From positions 1 through 50,294 of the forward strand of contig CAJTXY010000006.1 in assembly GCA_910583685.1 (NCBI GenBank): a stretch of DNA of 50,294 nucleotides. Reading direction: 5' to 3'. Positions within the stretch are counted from its first letter, which is position 1. Every line of letters begins with the position of its first letter. This document shows, piece after piece, positions 46,101 to 50,294 of this stretch. The translations under genes and the position numbers were made by a program. The DNA comes from an uncultured Bacilli bacterium. GTDB taxonomy: Bacteria; Bacillota_I; Bacilli_A; RF39; UBA660. A model generated the notes under the pieces. The model made no database searches. It saw only the letters and a program-made list of their open reading frames with translations, and was not told the origin of the DNA.

Positions 46101-46576
46101 GAAGAACGATCATTAGAAAGAGAAGATAAAAGTCCTGACTGTGTTGCAATATGAGTAGCACCACCACCTGATCCAGTCATATGATTGATACCACTCACAC
46201 CTTGAACACGACCACCACCGTTATAACCACCAGCTAAGCTTTGTCCTTGATATCCTGCACCAGCACCTTGTCCACCGACCACAACATAAACCGTAGTTCC
46301 TTTTCGAAGTAAGACAGTTCCCGTCGCATAACCACCATAACCACCATAGTAACCAGGTAGAGAACCACCTTGTGCTCCCCAAGTTTTTAGTTGATAAAAT
46401 CCAGACTCTTCTATTTGGTAAACTTGAACACCACCAGTATAAGAAAATGATTTCACATCTCCTACATTAATTGCAAAAACTTTTTCAGGCACGAAAAAAC
46501 CTATTAGAGCAATCACTAACCCTAATAGCATATGAACAATATACTTACTTACTCTATCATTCATAGTTACCACCAT
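34109..46576 (-). CDS. Giant surface fibre with two ALK/LTK-like glycine-rich heads, 37 cadherin-like repeats and C-terminal dockerin-like module
   Basis: A 4155-aa secreted protein. Signal peptide about residues 1-35 (an ATG four codons in, at 46564, is an equal start candidate). A glycine-rich domain of ALK/LTK type at about 40-318 (YGGYGGYATGTVLLRKG, SGGGGGARNQ, GGGGFFGGYSG) is followed by three cadherin-like repeats, a second glycine-rich domain at about 590-865, then 34 more repeats to about 3920. A Big_2-like domain (VGDTVELVPTLLPDDA, TIATVEDGVVTAKALG) lies near 3920-4000, then a small module, and a dockerin-like end with loops DAAINVDDFD and EENDEINVDDID. No LPxTG or membrane helix follows, so surface retention must come from another protein, most simply a cohesin. 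It forms its own transcript. Confidence 0.92.
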   Translation of the reverse strand: MVVTMNDRVSKYIVHMLLGLVIALIGFFVPEKVFAINVGDVKSFSYTGGVQVYQIEESGFYQLKTWGAQGGSLPGYYGGYGGYATGTVLLRKGTTVYVVVGGQGAGAGYQGQSLAGGYNGGGRVQGVSGINHMTGSGGGATHIATQSGLLSSLSNDRSSILIVSGGGGGARNQENHVAAARWGTGGTGGGYIAGGAQSNYGNTWLTTVTAVSGTQTTGNAFGKGGDATGNSAGGGGFFGGYSGASPYTGSGGGGSGYIGNPSLMTFQDIEKVMYCYKCPETTEENVRSVSTTSVSGTATDKYAKSGHGYAQIKLVKLADTDARFESIDVTGTKIKERFDPDTYTYDVTVDSDNYEVDVKALPLKDTTTIVGEGHYTLKVGMNPITLTGTAESGDTLVYTLNIYRPASSYQYLTDITVDGKSVGNFNPTKLDYTINLPYDMDEVDLDAFYGHPGQTIDGLGKVQVPTGQSTKKIEVMSEDKNQMTTYNIHFVRAHSSKLKSLKLGNYDLDPVFHSDTLEYTVSIMNATLSLDVEATPYDEEAKVALKGFGYINQSAIGTITVTEPNCEKTVYTVKILKDEAPVATPYEFPYTGKIQTFTAPMTGYYRLETWGAQGGSISGYYGGYGGYATGTVMLKKDETIFIVVGGQGLGASRQGQGLVGGYNGGGSVTGNPRVNHITASGGGATHIARKTGLLSALSEDRDSILMVSGGGGGARNQANHEAAARWGHGGSGGGAVAGGAQSNNGSTWYLSTITAVSGTQTSGYAFGQGEKAFDNGAGGGGFFGGYNGGHHSNAYTGTGGGGSGYIGNKDIFSYRDITKVMYCYNCNKSADESSYTENTGNYSVSPISYYAKAGAGYARITLLEQPSENNFLSYIKTDKGELSPAYEMGEVNYRVELTSEDDEITITAALEDDKATMTGLGTFDVPAGETDFPITVTAENGDIRIYTVTVSRPASSNAKPNNITISGLVPALCAINEKYCKLSDEFSPDIHDYTITVPSRIKNLEFTVNKGHKYQKVTGEGVVKLEGGMNDVTIEIESEDGTNIERYTYHIERDMTGNANIEMLEVLDPKTDINFDPDITDYYFSVPNEYTNVDLKVTLEDPEASYQIYDNENFQLGLNLVTIEVTAKNGEVKTYMLNIYREQSGNTFLSDLNVTHDGETFPLSPTFNKVISAYTVNVPNEIEEVFISARAEHSLTTISGTGNKTLKTGTNNYQVTTTAEDGSVQIYTVSIIRAKNSDATLKTLDVLESSLNPTFASTHFDYELDVNPGITALTINAEPNAKTSTYQIIGNSGFVVGENTVKIIVTAEDGTKNTYTLLVRRTPNSNTYLKSLTLDEYDMTGIFNKEVEEYNISVPNEVDSIRVDAIPEDRLSMVTGAITYRLKTGENQIAVTVMAENGDSRTYIVNITRDQNSNANLISLSTSSKAALTPTFDKNEQNYTLNVANNESKITILGVAEAKTSTVSGNGEYELKSGTNTVKLTVTAEDGTEKEYSIVITREKSNNANAEMIIARESVLSPSFDSNKTSYVLKVIEAVTSLTLDVTLEDPTATYEVIGNENFVIDEYNKVIVRVTAEDGTTKDYELDVLRQKAGTTSNRLEYLAIDHGTLTPAFDKDTNYYEVEVPYEIDKVVLTGELEDKNATVTGFTTYNLDVGINVLGVEVISVEGVSRTYQVVVKRKENTEARLASLQVMSSSLSPNFHRDVYSYNVKTTLSSLNISAVPMDTNATYQIIGNKDFTLGQNEVIIRVTAADGITSKDYVLNVEKEKSSNNNLESLEVLGYVIRPTFSKTTTVYYLDVERDCEMIQVEAIPEDKNATVEGDGEVSLNVGTNYVEIIVTSENGTKKAYTIIVTRKGSSNNYLESLTVSDSTLSPVFIKTTNDYTVTVPYETEEITLSGTPEDKNAFVTGLERYALEVGDNNLSVTVIAEDGSTNVYNVKVTREEIVSSKLKDLSVKNYTLNQTFSSDVYDYNVVVDNEVTSLDLTVVPLDKGATWEIVGNENFVVGMNEVRINVVDRLGITKTTYVLNVNRQNYANTYLAYIYPNIGSLTPAFEKTTLAYTVTVENEVEEINLAAEPEIETNTLTGTGIHKLNPGDNRFPLTVTTPTGISRTYYVNVVRKLRSANHLTSLEVRANGKTQTLNPVFDTATEEYHVEVEAGTTSAQIIVSQEEGAKVSGDGNKILEVGDNLFDIKVMAENGDERTYKVTIHRPASDKNHLIDLVPSVGELTPAFSYTKDEYSLELDSSASLLSFTVKTEDLFAKVEGHEAQVIPDGESERTITVTAEDGSKKVYTIHVRKDRTDEARLKSLTLNGYTLNETFDRDKFSYTLNVPNQKNVILSSEVEAIPLDPNASVSKTSSLILSSTATNIYTIIVTAQDGFTKETYTIAIEREKGVDSTLAKLAFGFGKMSPVFSPTTTEYTLLVPRGITEITKDDVTATPTDADATVTLPENFVYDSDNDTYQITVESADKTSTTIYTVHLGLLKSSDATLRELSTDSGRFTPAFSPTEESYTVAVRSDLDEITIDATPNDAPYAQIVSGVGTFPLDEETNHFSVVVTAEDGTTKVYNLTVVKSISTEKHLQDIYLSGDCTKDTCPLAPAFREEVLDYQITVENEIENVNIEVVKYHSSQIVKVFDTKTEEEIPATGIALKTGSNTFRVEVENNIGDKTIYNLDIKRKLSSNNYLASLRFKDPEIELEFDKETLEYFATIPSTYDKVELEYEPEVKTSKVHTQGTTYLMPGNNDIKVIVTAEDGTSRTYTIHTEKEKGFNNYLQSITVSSGIIYPLTPKFNKLVYNYMATVPYNVSKIKLDGVPEDVTTTVTGTGEKELRVGTNAYQLTATAQTGETLVYNVVITREKSTRLHLKQLDIHNATRNEDFQRDKFVYTVDALATVDRLNMTIVPERDDVTYRVVGNNNLKTGENTVIIILETLDKTVTTTYKLTIQKRPSDDNFLKSLKVDTEELINDENKNDNYFEIEVPYTTDSVMVEGVPRVDTSTVVRGNGTYSLDFGNNHVFLTVIAEDGTTRDYEVNIKRKYDNHLLMLSTDRGELYPAFEQDTLYYYLDVPRDVTDITILAVQSSPLTTVTGNGYYELSLGENIIYVTVSASDKSSRTYVIHVHRLESDNNYIKSFFAPDMNLLEKFEREKTDYKMEVPDYITKLDLDIELEEEHATYRIEGNENFVPGDNLVKVIVTAENGDERVYQFTVNVQDEAKYSNRLLDLTVEKETLTPVFDPDTTTYTVTVPYTKTQAKVSGVLESVDATVTGFGTHELVPGRNIIPVVVTSKDKKTRVYNVIVYRIKSSDARLKNVEFDGCTFSPLFDKDRENYTLYVDNSVISLTEKVEPLVVGTTYQITGHKNLEAGAGTVVITATAEDGVTTKVYTFQVEKGKSQNNYLDSLSSNIGSLNPSFEKTNSGPYEIDVDSTVNSIVLFGKAEAATSTVEGLGVHNLKPGRNTISVVVTNEVGAKRTYTVVVNKAQSSENHLMFLGVNEGTLNPVFDPDTLEYTVDVDYSLTEVTVVAYPKDKSSLVTGDGTHSLKVGNNRIEVLVTAEDGSIRTYTLNVKRGELFSSKLLDIKAHEAVLSPEFEKNTTDYVIRVPNEVDSLTLEVTLEDPTATYEVHNNKDFVVGPNPVEIVVTDRHGDETTYTLTVIKRPEVNNYLKEIRISEGVLSPEFVKEHNYYEVEVESDISEIDVEGILEDESATLEGNGKYTLVTGDNYIYLNVVSMKGFLRTYTLKVTRKAATQNKLLTLSVTPGEMDKPFDPDINEYQVTVAEGVSEVVITATAEQTATITGDGKKMLAIGMNRYEVVVTAEDGSVNTYVINIEKVPSTNTNIENIIPSSGVLSPEYTNTVDRYEVEVAEDVAIIDFEVILESNVATVTGNYNNYLNYGNNDIVITVTAEDGSTREVHINVIRDKVITEIELDDFLLMEVGDTVELVPTLLPDDAINKELVWTIEDETIATVEDGVVTAKALGDTIIHVASAKNPEVKKAVNLSVLNLKITSQVYDVRREVVNMLESDPSAIKNIVIGADEGETLDVFLSKLENRESLIKFYDIEGNKIEKIEEVSVATGFIIRLEYNNKVYDEAYIAVRGENTQDAAINVDDFDIMINQVLGKLKYTTDHLIYKTMDAEENDEINVDDIDRLDQYILGKIKTLN
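34112..34306 (-). other. Divergent dockerin-like module of the 4155-aa fibre
   Basis: Two loop-helix units: INVDDFDIMINQVLGK and INVDDIDRLDQYILGK. The helices show the two-fold symmetry of dockerins, but several calcium positions are Glu, Thr or Gln, so binding strength or partner may differ from the canonical dockerin of the 2171-aa fibre. Confidence 0.7.
34850..43975 (-). repeat. Thirty-four cadherin-like repeat units (three more lie near 44830-45620)
   Basis: Units of about 85-100 codons share N-x-x-L-x-x-L at the start, F-x-x-x-x-x-x-Y-x-V in the middle and V-T-A-E-(D/N)-G ... Y-x-(V/L)-x-(V/I)-x-R at the end. DNA identity between units is low enough that they read as old, independently diverged copies. 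Confidence 0.88.
43975..44820 (-). repeat. Second glycine-rich ALK/LTK-like domain (copy 2)
   Basis: Encodes the second copy of a 275-residue glycine-rich domain; copy 1 lies at 45622-46441. The copies share ETWGAQGG or KTWGAQGG, YGGYGGYATGTV, VVGGQG, GGGATHIA, SGGGGGARNQ, GGGGFFGG, and a conserved VMYCY-x-C before the final strand. Confidence 0.88.
45622..46441 (-). repeat. First glycine-rich ALK/LTK-like domain (copy 1)
   Basis: Copy 1 of the glycine-rich domain, directly after the signal peptide. It carries YCYKC, matching YCYNC in copy 2, so a disulfide or metal site may be conserved. Confidence 0.88.
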
Positions 46577-46607
46577 ACTACCTTACTTCAGTTTACCTTC
46601 TACTAAA

Positions 46608-46636
46608 ATTATACTATACTTTCCGCTATCTGTCAT
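46608..46636 (-). promoter_or_regulatory. Promoter of the 4155-aa gene
   Basis: Minus-strand ATGACA (46636-46631), a 17-base spacer and TATAAT (46613-46608) lie about 40 bases before the start codon. Confidence 0.65.
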
Positions 46637-46658
46637 TAAATTTTTTGCTAAATTTAAC

Positions 46659-46690
46659 AAAAAAAAGAAGCAATAATATACTTCCTTAAT
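46659..46690 (-). terminator. Terminator after the small membrane-protein gene
   Basis: A short GAAG / CTTC stem with a 10-base loop is followed by eight T on the minus strand. Confidence 0.5.
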
Positions 46691-46693
46691 CTT

Positions 46694-47152
46694 TTATTTT
46701 TTCTCTTTTTCAAAACCACAATCAAGTTCTATTTCCATTTTATAATCTGTCTTTCCATAAGGTGATTTAGGGTACACTACAACTTTTGTATCTGTTTTAC
46801 TACATTTTTCTTTTGTCTTTTTATTTGTAAACTCACTAATTTTGTCTTTATATTCACCATTGTTATATCTTCCTAAATTATCTAAATCAATCTTAATTCC
46901 AACAGTTGTAAATTTAGATAGTAATGATGTTCTCTCATCAGCAGAACCACCTATTTGATCATAATAGAAGTTTTCATAGAAATCTCTTCCCATTTCTTCT
47001 AAAGATTTTTCAAGTTCTTTTCTATTGTCCTTCTTATTCATCAAAAACATTCCACCAACAATGACCAAGACAACAATTACAACTACTGCAATAATTGCAA
47101 CAATCGTATTCTTATTTACTCCTTTTTTCTTATCCATTTTTAATTTTTCCAT
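46694..47152 (-). CDS. Hypothetical membrane-anchored protein
   Basis: A 152-aa product from the ATG at 47152, which has an AGAAGGAG site; a start 75 bases earlier would add a hydrophobic segment with no ribosome site. A lysine-rich N-terminus is followed by one transmembrane helix at about residues 17-38 (IVAIIAVVVIVVLVIVGGMF) and an extracytoplasmic domain with two Cys (KCSKT, DCGFEK) that could form a disulfide. No known domain is recognised. It precedes the giant fibre gene but is separated by a terminator and promoter. Confidence 0.7.
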   Translation of the reverse strand: MEKLKMDKKKGVNKNTIVAIIAVVVIVVLVIVGGMFLMNKKDNRKELEKSLEEMGRDFYENFYYDQIGGSADERTSLLSKFTTVGIKIDLDNLGRYNNGEYKDKISEFTNKKTKEKCSKTDTKVVVYPKSPYGKTDYKMEIELDCGFEKEKK

Positions 47153-47302
47153 AAGTCTACTCCTTCTTATTATTTTTATACTCTTAGTATAACATTTAAA
47201 AAAACAAAAGAAAAGGGGTAAAATCATAAAATTTATAACTCCCCATTATTACTTCTAACACTAAATATCTATAAAATGTAATATTGCACTTTCCTACTCA
47301 TC

Positions 47303-47686
47303 TCAAAAAGATAAAATAAGCATATTACCATCTGGATCTAATAGTCCAAATTCGACGCTCCCATACTCTGTCTCTTTCCATTCCATAAATATTTCTACAT
47401 TACGATCTAATAACCCACTATATAACTTTTTCAACTCTTCTATACTATCATATTTAAATTTTATTAAATTACTCGCTCTTACTTTTTCAGGAAAGTTTTC
47501 AATTTCTCTACAGACCTCTTCATATTGTTCAAACATCATAGTAGAATCATCCTTTTTCATTTTTACCCAAATAATAGGATCCCCATCTGTCTCTATCACT
47601 TCAAACCCTAAATACTCTTTATAAAAATTAATAGTCTTTTCTATATCCGTTACAACAAGCTCATTTATAATTTCTATAAGTTTCAT
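47303..47686 (-). CDS. VOC-superfamily (glyoxalase/bleomycin-resistance-like) protein
   Basis: A 127-aa single-domain-pair protein. The pattern VTDIEKTINFYKEYLGFEV at the start and FGLLDPDGNMLIL at the end is typical of the vicinal oxygen chelate fold. I start at the ATG at 47686, since the earlier in-frame ATG lies before the GGAGGAG site. Members include lyases, dioxygenases and antibiotic-binding proteins; the substrate is not evident. Its neighbours give no pathway link. Confidence 0.82.
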   Translation of the reverse strand: MKLIEIINELVVTDIEKTINFYKEYLGFEVIETDGDPIIWVKMKKDDSTMMFEQYEEVCREIENFPEKVRASNLIKFKYDSIEELKKLYSGLLDRNVEIFMEWKETEYGSVEFGLLDPDGNMLILSF

Positions 47687-47781
47687 ATTCTCTCCTCCTA
47701 TCAAAAATTCAATTATCTAACTACAGTATAACAACAATTGGCATAAGAAAACCCTTGATATACAAGGGGTTGTTATTCAGA

Positions 47782-47858
47782 TGGTGTCCACGACGTGATT
47801 CGAACACGTGACCGATCGCTTAGAAGGCGATTGCTCTATCCAGCTGAGCTACGCGGAC
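47782..47858 (-). tRNA. tRNA-Arg (anticodon UCU)
   Basis: A full 77-base cloverleaf including an encoded CCA. Acceptor GTCCGCG pairs with CGTGGAC (one G-T), the D-arm GCTC/GAGC is present, the anticodon stem ATCGC/GCGAT encloses CTTCTAA (anticodon TCT), and the T-arm ACGTG-TTCGAAT-CACGT is standard. It reads AGA/AGG arginine codons. Confidence 0.97.
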
Positions 47859-47920
47859 GTTTTTTGATTGCAATAAAATTATACAATAAAAACAAATCCT
47901 ACGCAAGCCCTTTTTCGCTT

Positions 47921-48868
47921 TTATTTTAAATCACTGACACCAATTTCTCTTACATTTTTCCCATTTACTTTATACAAAATACAATTTACATCATAACTAT
48001 CAAAAACAGAATAAGAAATAGTATACAAAACCTCTTCTAAAATTTTATCATTTTTATCAAATAAATATTGATTAAAATCAAGTATCATCATATTATCTTT
48101 CTTTTCATAACCTAAAAGTTCCAAGTTATTATGAATAAAACTCATTAAATTATTTTCATAAATATATTTAGAAGACAACTCCTCTACAATCACTTCAATT
48201 TTCTCTTTTTCATTATTCATATATTTAGTAACAGGAACATAATAAGTATGATCGTCAATACTCTCAGTATAATATAGAACTATTTTGTCAATATTACCTC
48301 GTCTATTAATATCATACTTCTTATTAATTCCTATCTCCCTCGTAATAACCTCTGGCAATTTCCTTTTACTATTTGGATAGTTATTTAGTTTCTCCCCCTC
48401 AACCAAAATCTTTAATCCTTCTACCTCTTCTAGATCCAAAACACTATAAGAAATTCCCTCTATAATTCGCTCTTCCATTTTCTGGCTAATTTCTAAAAAT
48501 TCTTTCGAAAAGTCTATACTAATAACTTTTTCATCATAAAAAACATCTAAAACATCTACTTCCTCCGGAATATAAGCTTTAAGACCTGTTGGGAATTTTG
48601 CATTATCTCCTTCTTTTAGATTTTGAATTAGTAATTTTACTTGTTCAGATGGTACAGAACTTTCAAGTAATATATTAGTCTTAACAAGCAAATCATTAGT
48701 ATCTAATAAATAAATATGATCTGTTCCAAGACCTGTAATATATTCCACTTCCATATTAACATTAATCGCATCATTTTTTTCAAGAGTTGGTATAATATAA
48801 ACTACTAGCAAAATAAAAGCAGTAAGCGTTGTGATGAATATCTTACGAAGTGCTTTTCTCATTAACAT
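47921..48868 (-). CDS. gerM: GerM-like sporulation and germination protein
   Basis: A 315-aa membrane-anchored protein. A basic start is followed by one hydrophobic helix at about residues 11-27 (FITTLTAFILLVVYIIP). Two GerMN domains follow: residues 40-165 (DHIYLLDTNDLLVKTNI, EQVKLLIQNLKEGD, FYDEKVISIDFSKEFLE) and 195-310 (DKIVLYYTESIDDHTYYVPV, VIVEELSSKY, NMMILDFNQYLF). In B. subtilis GerM is a mother-cell lipoprotein that stabilises the SpoIIQ-SpoIIIAH channel; here the lipobox Cys is absent. It follows gerE by 50 bases, after a terminator hairpin. Confidence 0.85.
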   Translation of the reverse strand: MLMRKALRKIFITTLTAFILLVVYIIPTLEKNDAINVNMEVEYITGLGTDHIYLLDTNDLLVKTNILLESSVPSEQVKLLIQNLKEGDNAKFPTGLKAYIPEEVDVLDVFYDEKVISIDFSKEFLEISQKMEERIIEGISYSVLDLEEVEGLKILVEGEKLNNYPNSKRKLPEVITREIGINKKYDINRRGNIDKIVLYYTESIDDHTYYVPVTKYMNNEKEKIEVIVEELSSKYIYENNLMSFIHNNLELLGYEKKDNMMILDFNQYLFDKNDKILEEVLYTISYSVFDSYDVNCILYKVNGKNVREIGVSDLK

Positions 48869-48890
48869 AAAATCACCTACTAAAACATAT

Positions 48891-48916
48891 GAAAAATCGT
48901 ACTATTTTAGTACGAC
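48891..48916 (-). terminator. Terminator after gerE
   Basis: The minus strand reads TCGTACT-aaaat-AGTACGA and TTTTTC, a 7-bp stem and T-run directly after the gerE stop. It separates gerE from gerM. Confidence 0.8.
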
Positions 48917-48917
48917 T

Positions 48918-49124
48918 TTATAAACTTATTTCTTTTAATTTTAAAAGTTCAACAACTGCACTAGCACGTCCTTTTACCCCAAGTTTTTGCATTGCATTTG
49001 AAATATGATTTCGAACAGTTTTTTCACTAATATTTAAATCTTCTGCAATTTCTTTTGTCGTCTTATTTAAAACCAAAAGCTCAAAGACTTCTTTTTCGCG
49101 ACACGTTAATATCCCCTTTGACAT
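48918..49124 (-). CDS. gerE: GerE-like LuxR-type DNA-binding regulator
   Basis: A 68-aa protein that is almost only a LuxR-type helix-turn-helix: LTCREKEVFELLVLNKTTKE, IAEDLNISEKTVRNHISNAM and QKLGVKGRASAVVELLKL. The single-domain form without receiver is the GerE architecture; GerE acts late in the mother cell on coat genes together with sigma-K. Position beside gerM and spoIIIAH supports a sporulation role. A small LuxR regulator of another process cannot be fully excluded. Confidence 0.85.
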   Translation of the reverse strand: MSKGILTCREKEVFELLVLNKTTKEIAEDLNISEKTVRNHISNAMQKLGVKGRASAVVELLKLKEISL

Positions 49125-49202
49125 ACAACTCTTCCCTTCTTTATACTTACCTAGAGTATTGTATGAAAAAAAGAGAGAATGTTGTGGGATTATGCCTAGA
49201 AA

Positions 49203-49709
49203 TTAATTTTTTTCAAATTTGACTGTAATATACATTTTATCTTTATACTCTTCTTGAACAAGACGCATGATATTATTAGCCATTTTATTATCGTGTTTTG
49301 TAGAAATAGCAACAACAGTAATATTAGAATTATCTATTTTTACAAAACTATCTAATTTATATGTTTCCTTAATCTTTTTTTCTAATGTTTCCTCTTTCCC
49401 TTGTAATTCGTTTAAATATTTTAATTGTTCATAAGCATTATTCTTCTCCTCAGCTGTCATCTTTTCACTTGTTAGCTGCTGCTGTAATACATCCATTGCC
49501 TCTTGCCGTTCTTCTTCTAGACTAACTCGCATTGCAACTAACGAATTTGTCTGTTCTATTGTTGTTTTTTCCTTTTTTGCTTTTGTTGTCTTTTCTTCTG
49601 TTTTATTATGAGCCAAAAGCAATTCATTCGGCATAGTAATGTAATAAACACTAAGTACTAATATTAAACTAAACAATGTTAAAAACCACAAATTTTGTTT
49701 ATTGATCAT
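49203..49709 (-). CDS. spoIIIAH: Stage III sporulation protein AH (SpoIIIAH)
   Basis: A 168-aa mother-cell membrane protein that, with SpoIIQ, forms the channel between mother cell and forespore. The start is family-typical (MINKQNLWFLTLFSLILVLS, then VYYITMP), giving a transmembrane helix at about 8-26. A charged linker and helix (RVSLEEERQEAMDVLQQQL) precede the EscJ/YscJ-like ring-building domain at about 90-168. In most spore-formers it is the last gene of the spoIIIA operon, but no other spoIIIA gene is visible here; the gene upstream is a terminator-ended partial ORF. Confidence 0.9.
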   Translation of the reverse strand: MINKQNLWFLTLFSLILVLSVYYITMPNELLLAHNKTEEKTTKAKKEKTTIEQTNSLVAMRVSLEEERQEAMDVLQQQLTSEKMTAEEKNNAYEQLKYLNELQGKEETLEKKIKETYKLDSFVKIDNSNITVVAISTKHDNKMANNIMRLVQEEYKDKMYITVKFEKN

Positions 49710-49739
49710 ACGACTCCTCCTTCAACTACTACAATATAT

Positions 49740-49766
49740 GAAAAAAAGAGGAAAATATTCCTCTTT
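49740..49766 (-). terminator. Terminator after the partial gene at the window end
   Basis: The minus strand reads AGAGGAA-tat-TTTCCTCT and TTTTTTT, about 35 bases after the stop codon. Confidence 0.8.
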
Positions 49767-49799
49767 TCCTTCGCAAACAATCAGTCGGAGAATATAACT

Positions 49800-50294
49800 C
49801 TAAACACCTGTATTTCCATAACCATAAGTTTTTCCATCCAGTTGAAGCATATCACAGGAACAAACAATATTATTAGAAGAAGAAGGAAGACTAACAACAC
49901 TAAGCATTTCTCCAATATACCAACCCTTACCTGTAATAGAAGAAGGTATATCTAAAGAAAGTGTATGCCATACATTTACATCAGTAAAACTAACTAATGC
50001 ATTTTGCCCACTAATTGTAGAAATAAAAGTATTCCTGTTTTTTGTAATACCTATATGAAACATAAGACCACCAGAATTAGTAGAACACCAAATATTCGCC
50101 CATAACCGCTTAAAGTCGATTAATTCATAAGCTTGATTTGTTGTTACCTGACTAGAAGATCTAACCCCTGTATTAGAAAAAGTAGTGGTTCCATTACTAA
50201 AAGTAATCGTAAAGGCCCCCGCCTGATTTATCTGATTTGCCATTCCTGCCGTAATATTAGTGTTAGGATATTGATGAACAACCATATCATTTCT
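49800..50294 (-). CDS. Partial hypothetical protein, C-terminal beta-rich domain
   Basis: The reading frame is open to the window end (three codons, Arg-Asn-Asp, precede the first ATG), so the 161-aa stretch is probably the C-terminus of a longer protein. It is Ser/Thr/Asn/Gly-rich and beta-like (AGAFTITFSNGTTTFSNTGV, VWHTLSLDIPSSITGKGWYI) with two close Cys (CSCDM). The style recalls receptor-binding or tail-fibre C-terminal domains and some exosporium proteins, but I do not recognise a family. It is followed by a terminator, then spoIIIAH. Confidence 0.6.
   Translation of the reverse strand, partial: RNDMVVHQYPNTNITAGMANQINQAGAFTITFSNGTTTFSNTGVRSSSQVTTNQAYELIDFKRLWANIWCSTNSGGLMFHIGITKNRNTFISTISGQNALVSFTDVNVWHTLSLDIPSSITGKGWYIGEMLSVVSLPSSSNNIVCSCDMLQLDGKTYGYGNTGV

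Noticed and set aside
34109..46576. Sortase-anchored surface protein (LPxTG) or tail-fibre of a prophage
   Set aside because: No LPxTG motif, hydrophobic C-terminal helix or basic tail is present in either fibre, and there are no phage structural, lysis or integrase genes in the window. The dockerin-like C-termini offer a better anchoring model.
27467..46576. Cellulosome proper
   Set aside because: Cohesin and dockerin-like modules are present but there is no glycoside hydrolase, carbohydrate-binding module or sugar-use gene in the window, so a cellulosome is not supported.

Overview
AT-rich DNA with the gene content and gene order of a spore-forming Bacillota. The evidence is the rpsU-yqeY-yqfC-yqfD-ybeY-cdd-era-yqzL-recO block, a glycyl T-box in front of a one-chain glycyl-tRNA synthetase, and sporulation genes (yqfC, yqfD, gerE, gerM, spoIIIAH). 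The exact lineage cannot be fixed from sequence alone; an uncultured-type Bacilli or Erysipelotrichia-like gut commensal would fit. Every protein gene except lexA lies on the minus strand, so the operons are read from high to low coordinates. No gap between genes exceeds 300 bases.

Layout, left to right. 1-6.6 kb: DNA repair and SOS (mutM, an unknown gene, polA, a 47-aa membrane peptide divergent from lexA, lexA on the plus strand, tcdA, an unknown gene). 6.6-13.1 kb: an 812-aa protein with a J-domain-like N-terminus, a DUF1292 protein, a class I glutamine amidotransferase-fold hydrolase, a pentapeptide-type repeat protein, and T-box-controlled LOG protein plus glyS. 13.1-20.1 kb: the conserved housekeeping and sporulation block, with a vanZ-like gene where other Bacillota carry phoH and pgpH. 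20.1-23.1 kb: a compact bacteriocin operon with a C39-peptidase ABC exporter, a short membrane-fusion-like accessory protein, two overlapping double-glycine peptides and a small membrane protein that may give immunity; the three smallest genes are easy to miss. 23.1-25.9 kb: an orphan plus-strand RNA and two paralogous 306-aa putative Cys-His-Asp enzymes flanking a Nudix gene. 25.9-46.6 kb: three surface genes that together look like a cohesin-dockerin assembly: a membrane-anchored cohesin protein (510 aa), a 2171-aa fibre with an N-terminal cohesin-like domain and a C-terminal dockerin, and a 4155-aa fibre with two ALK/LTK-like glycine-rich heads, 37 cadherin-like repeats, a Big_2-like domain and a C-terminal dockerin-like module. 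46.7-50.3 kb: a small membrane protein, a VOC protein, tRNA-Arg(UCU), gerM, gerE, spoIIIAH and a partial gene.

How the parts may work together (inference). The three surface genes could build a chain: anchor cohesin, dockerin-fibre-cohesin, dockerin-giant fibre-glycine-rich tip. The lexA region has two face-to-face consensus promoters, each overlapped by a LexA-box-like palindrome, so the small membrane peptide is a candidate SOS division inhibitor analogous in position to YneA/SosA. Two genes (the peptidase exporter and yqeY) make sense only if translation begins upstream of the first ATG, at what looks like an ATT codon placed seven bases after a strong Shine-Dalgarno sequence.
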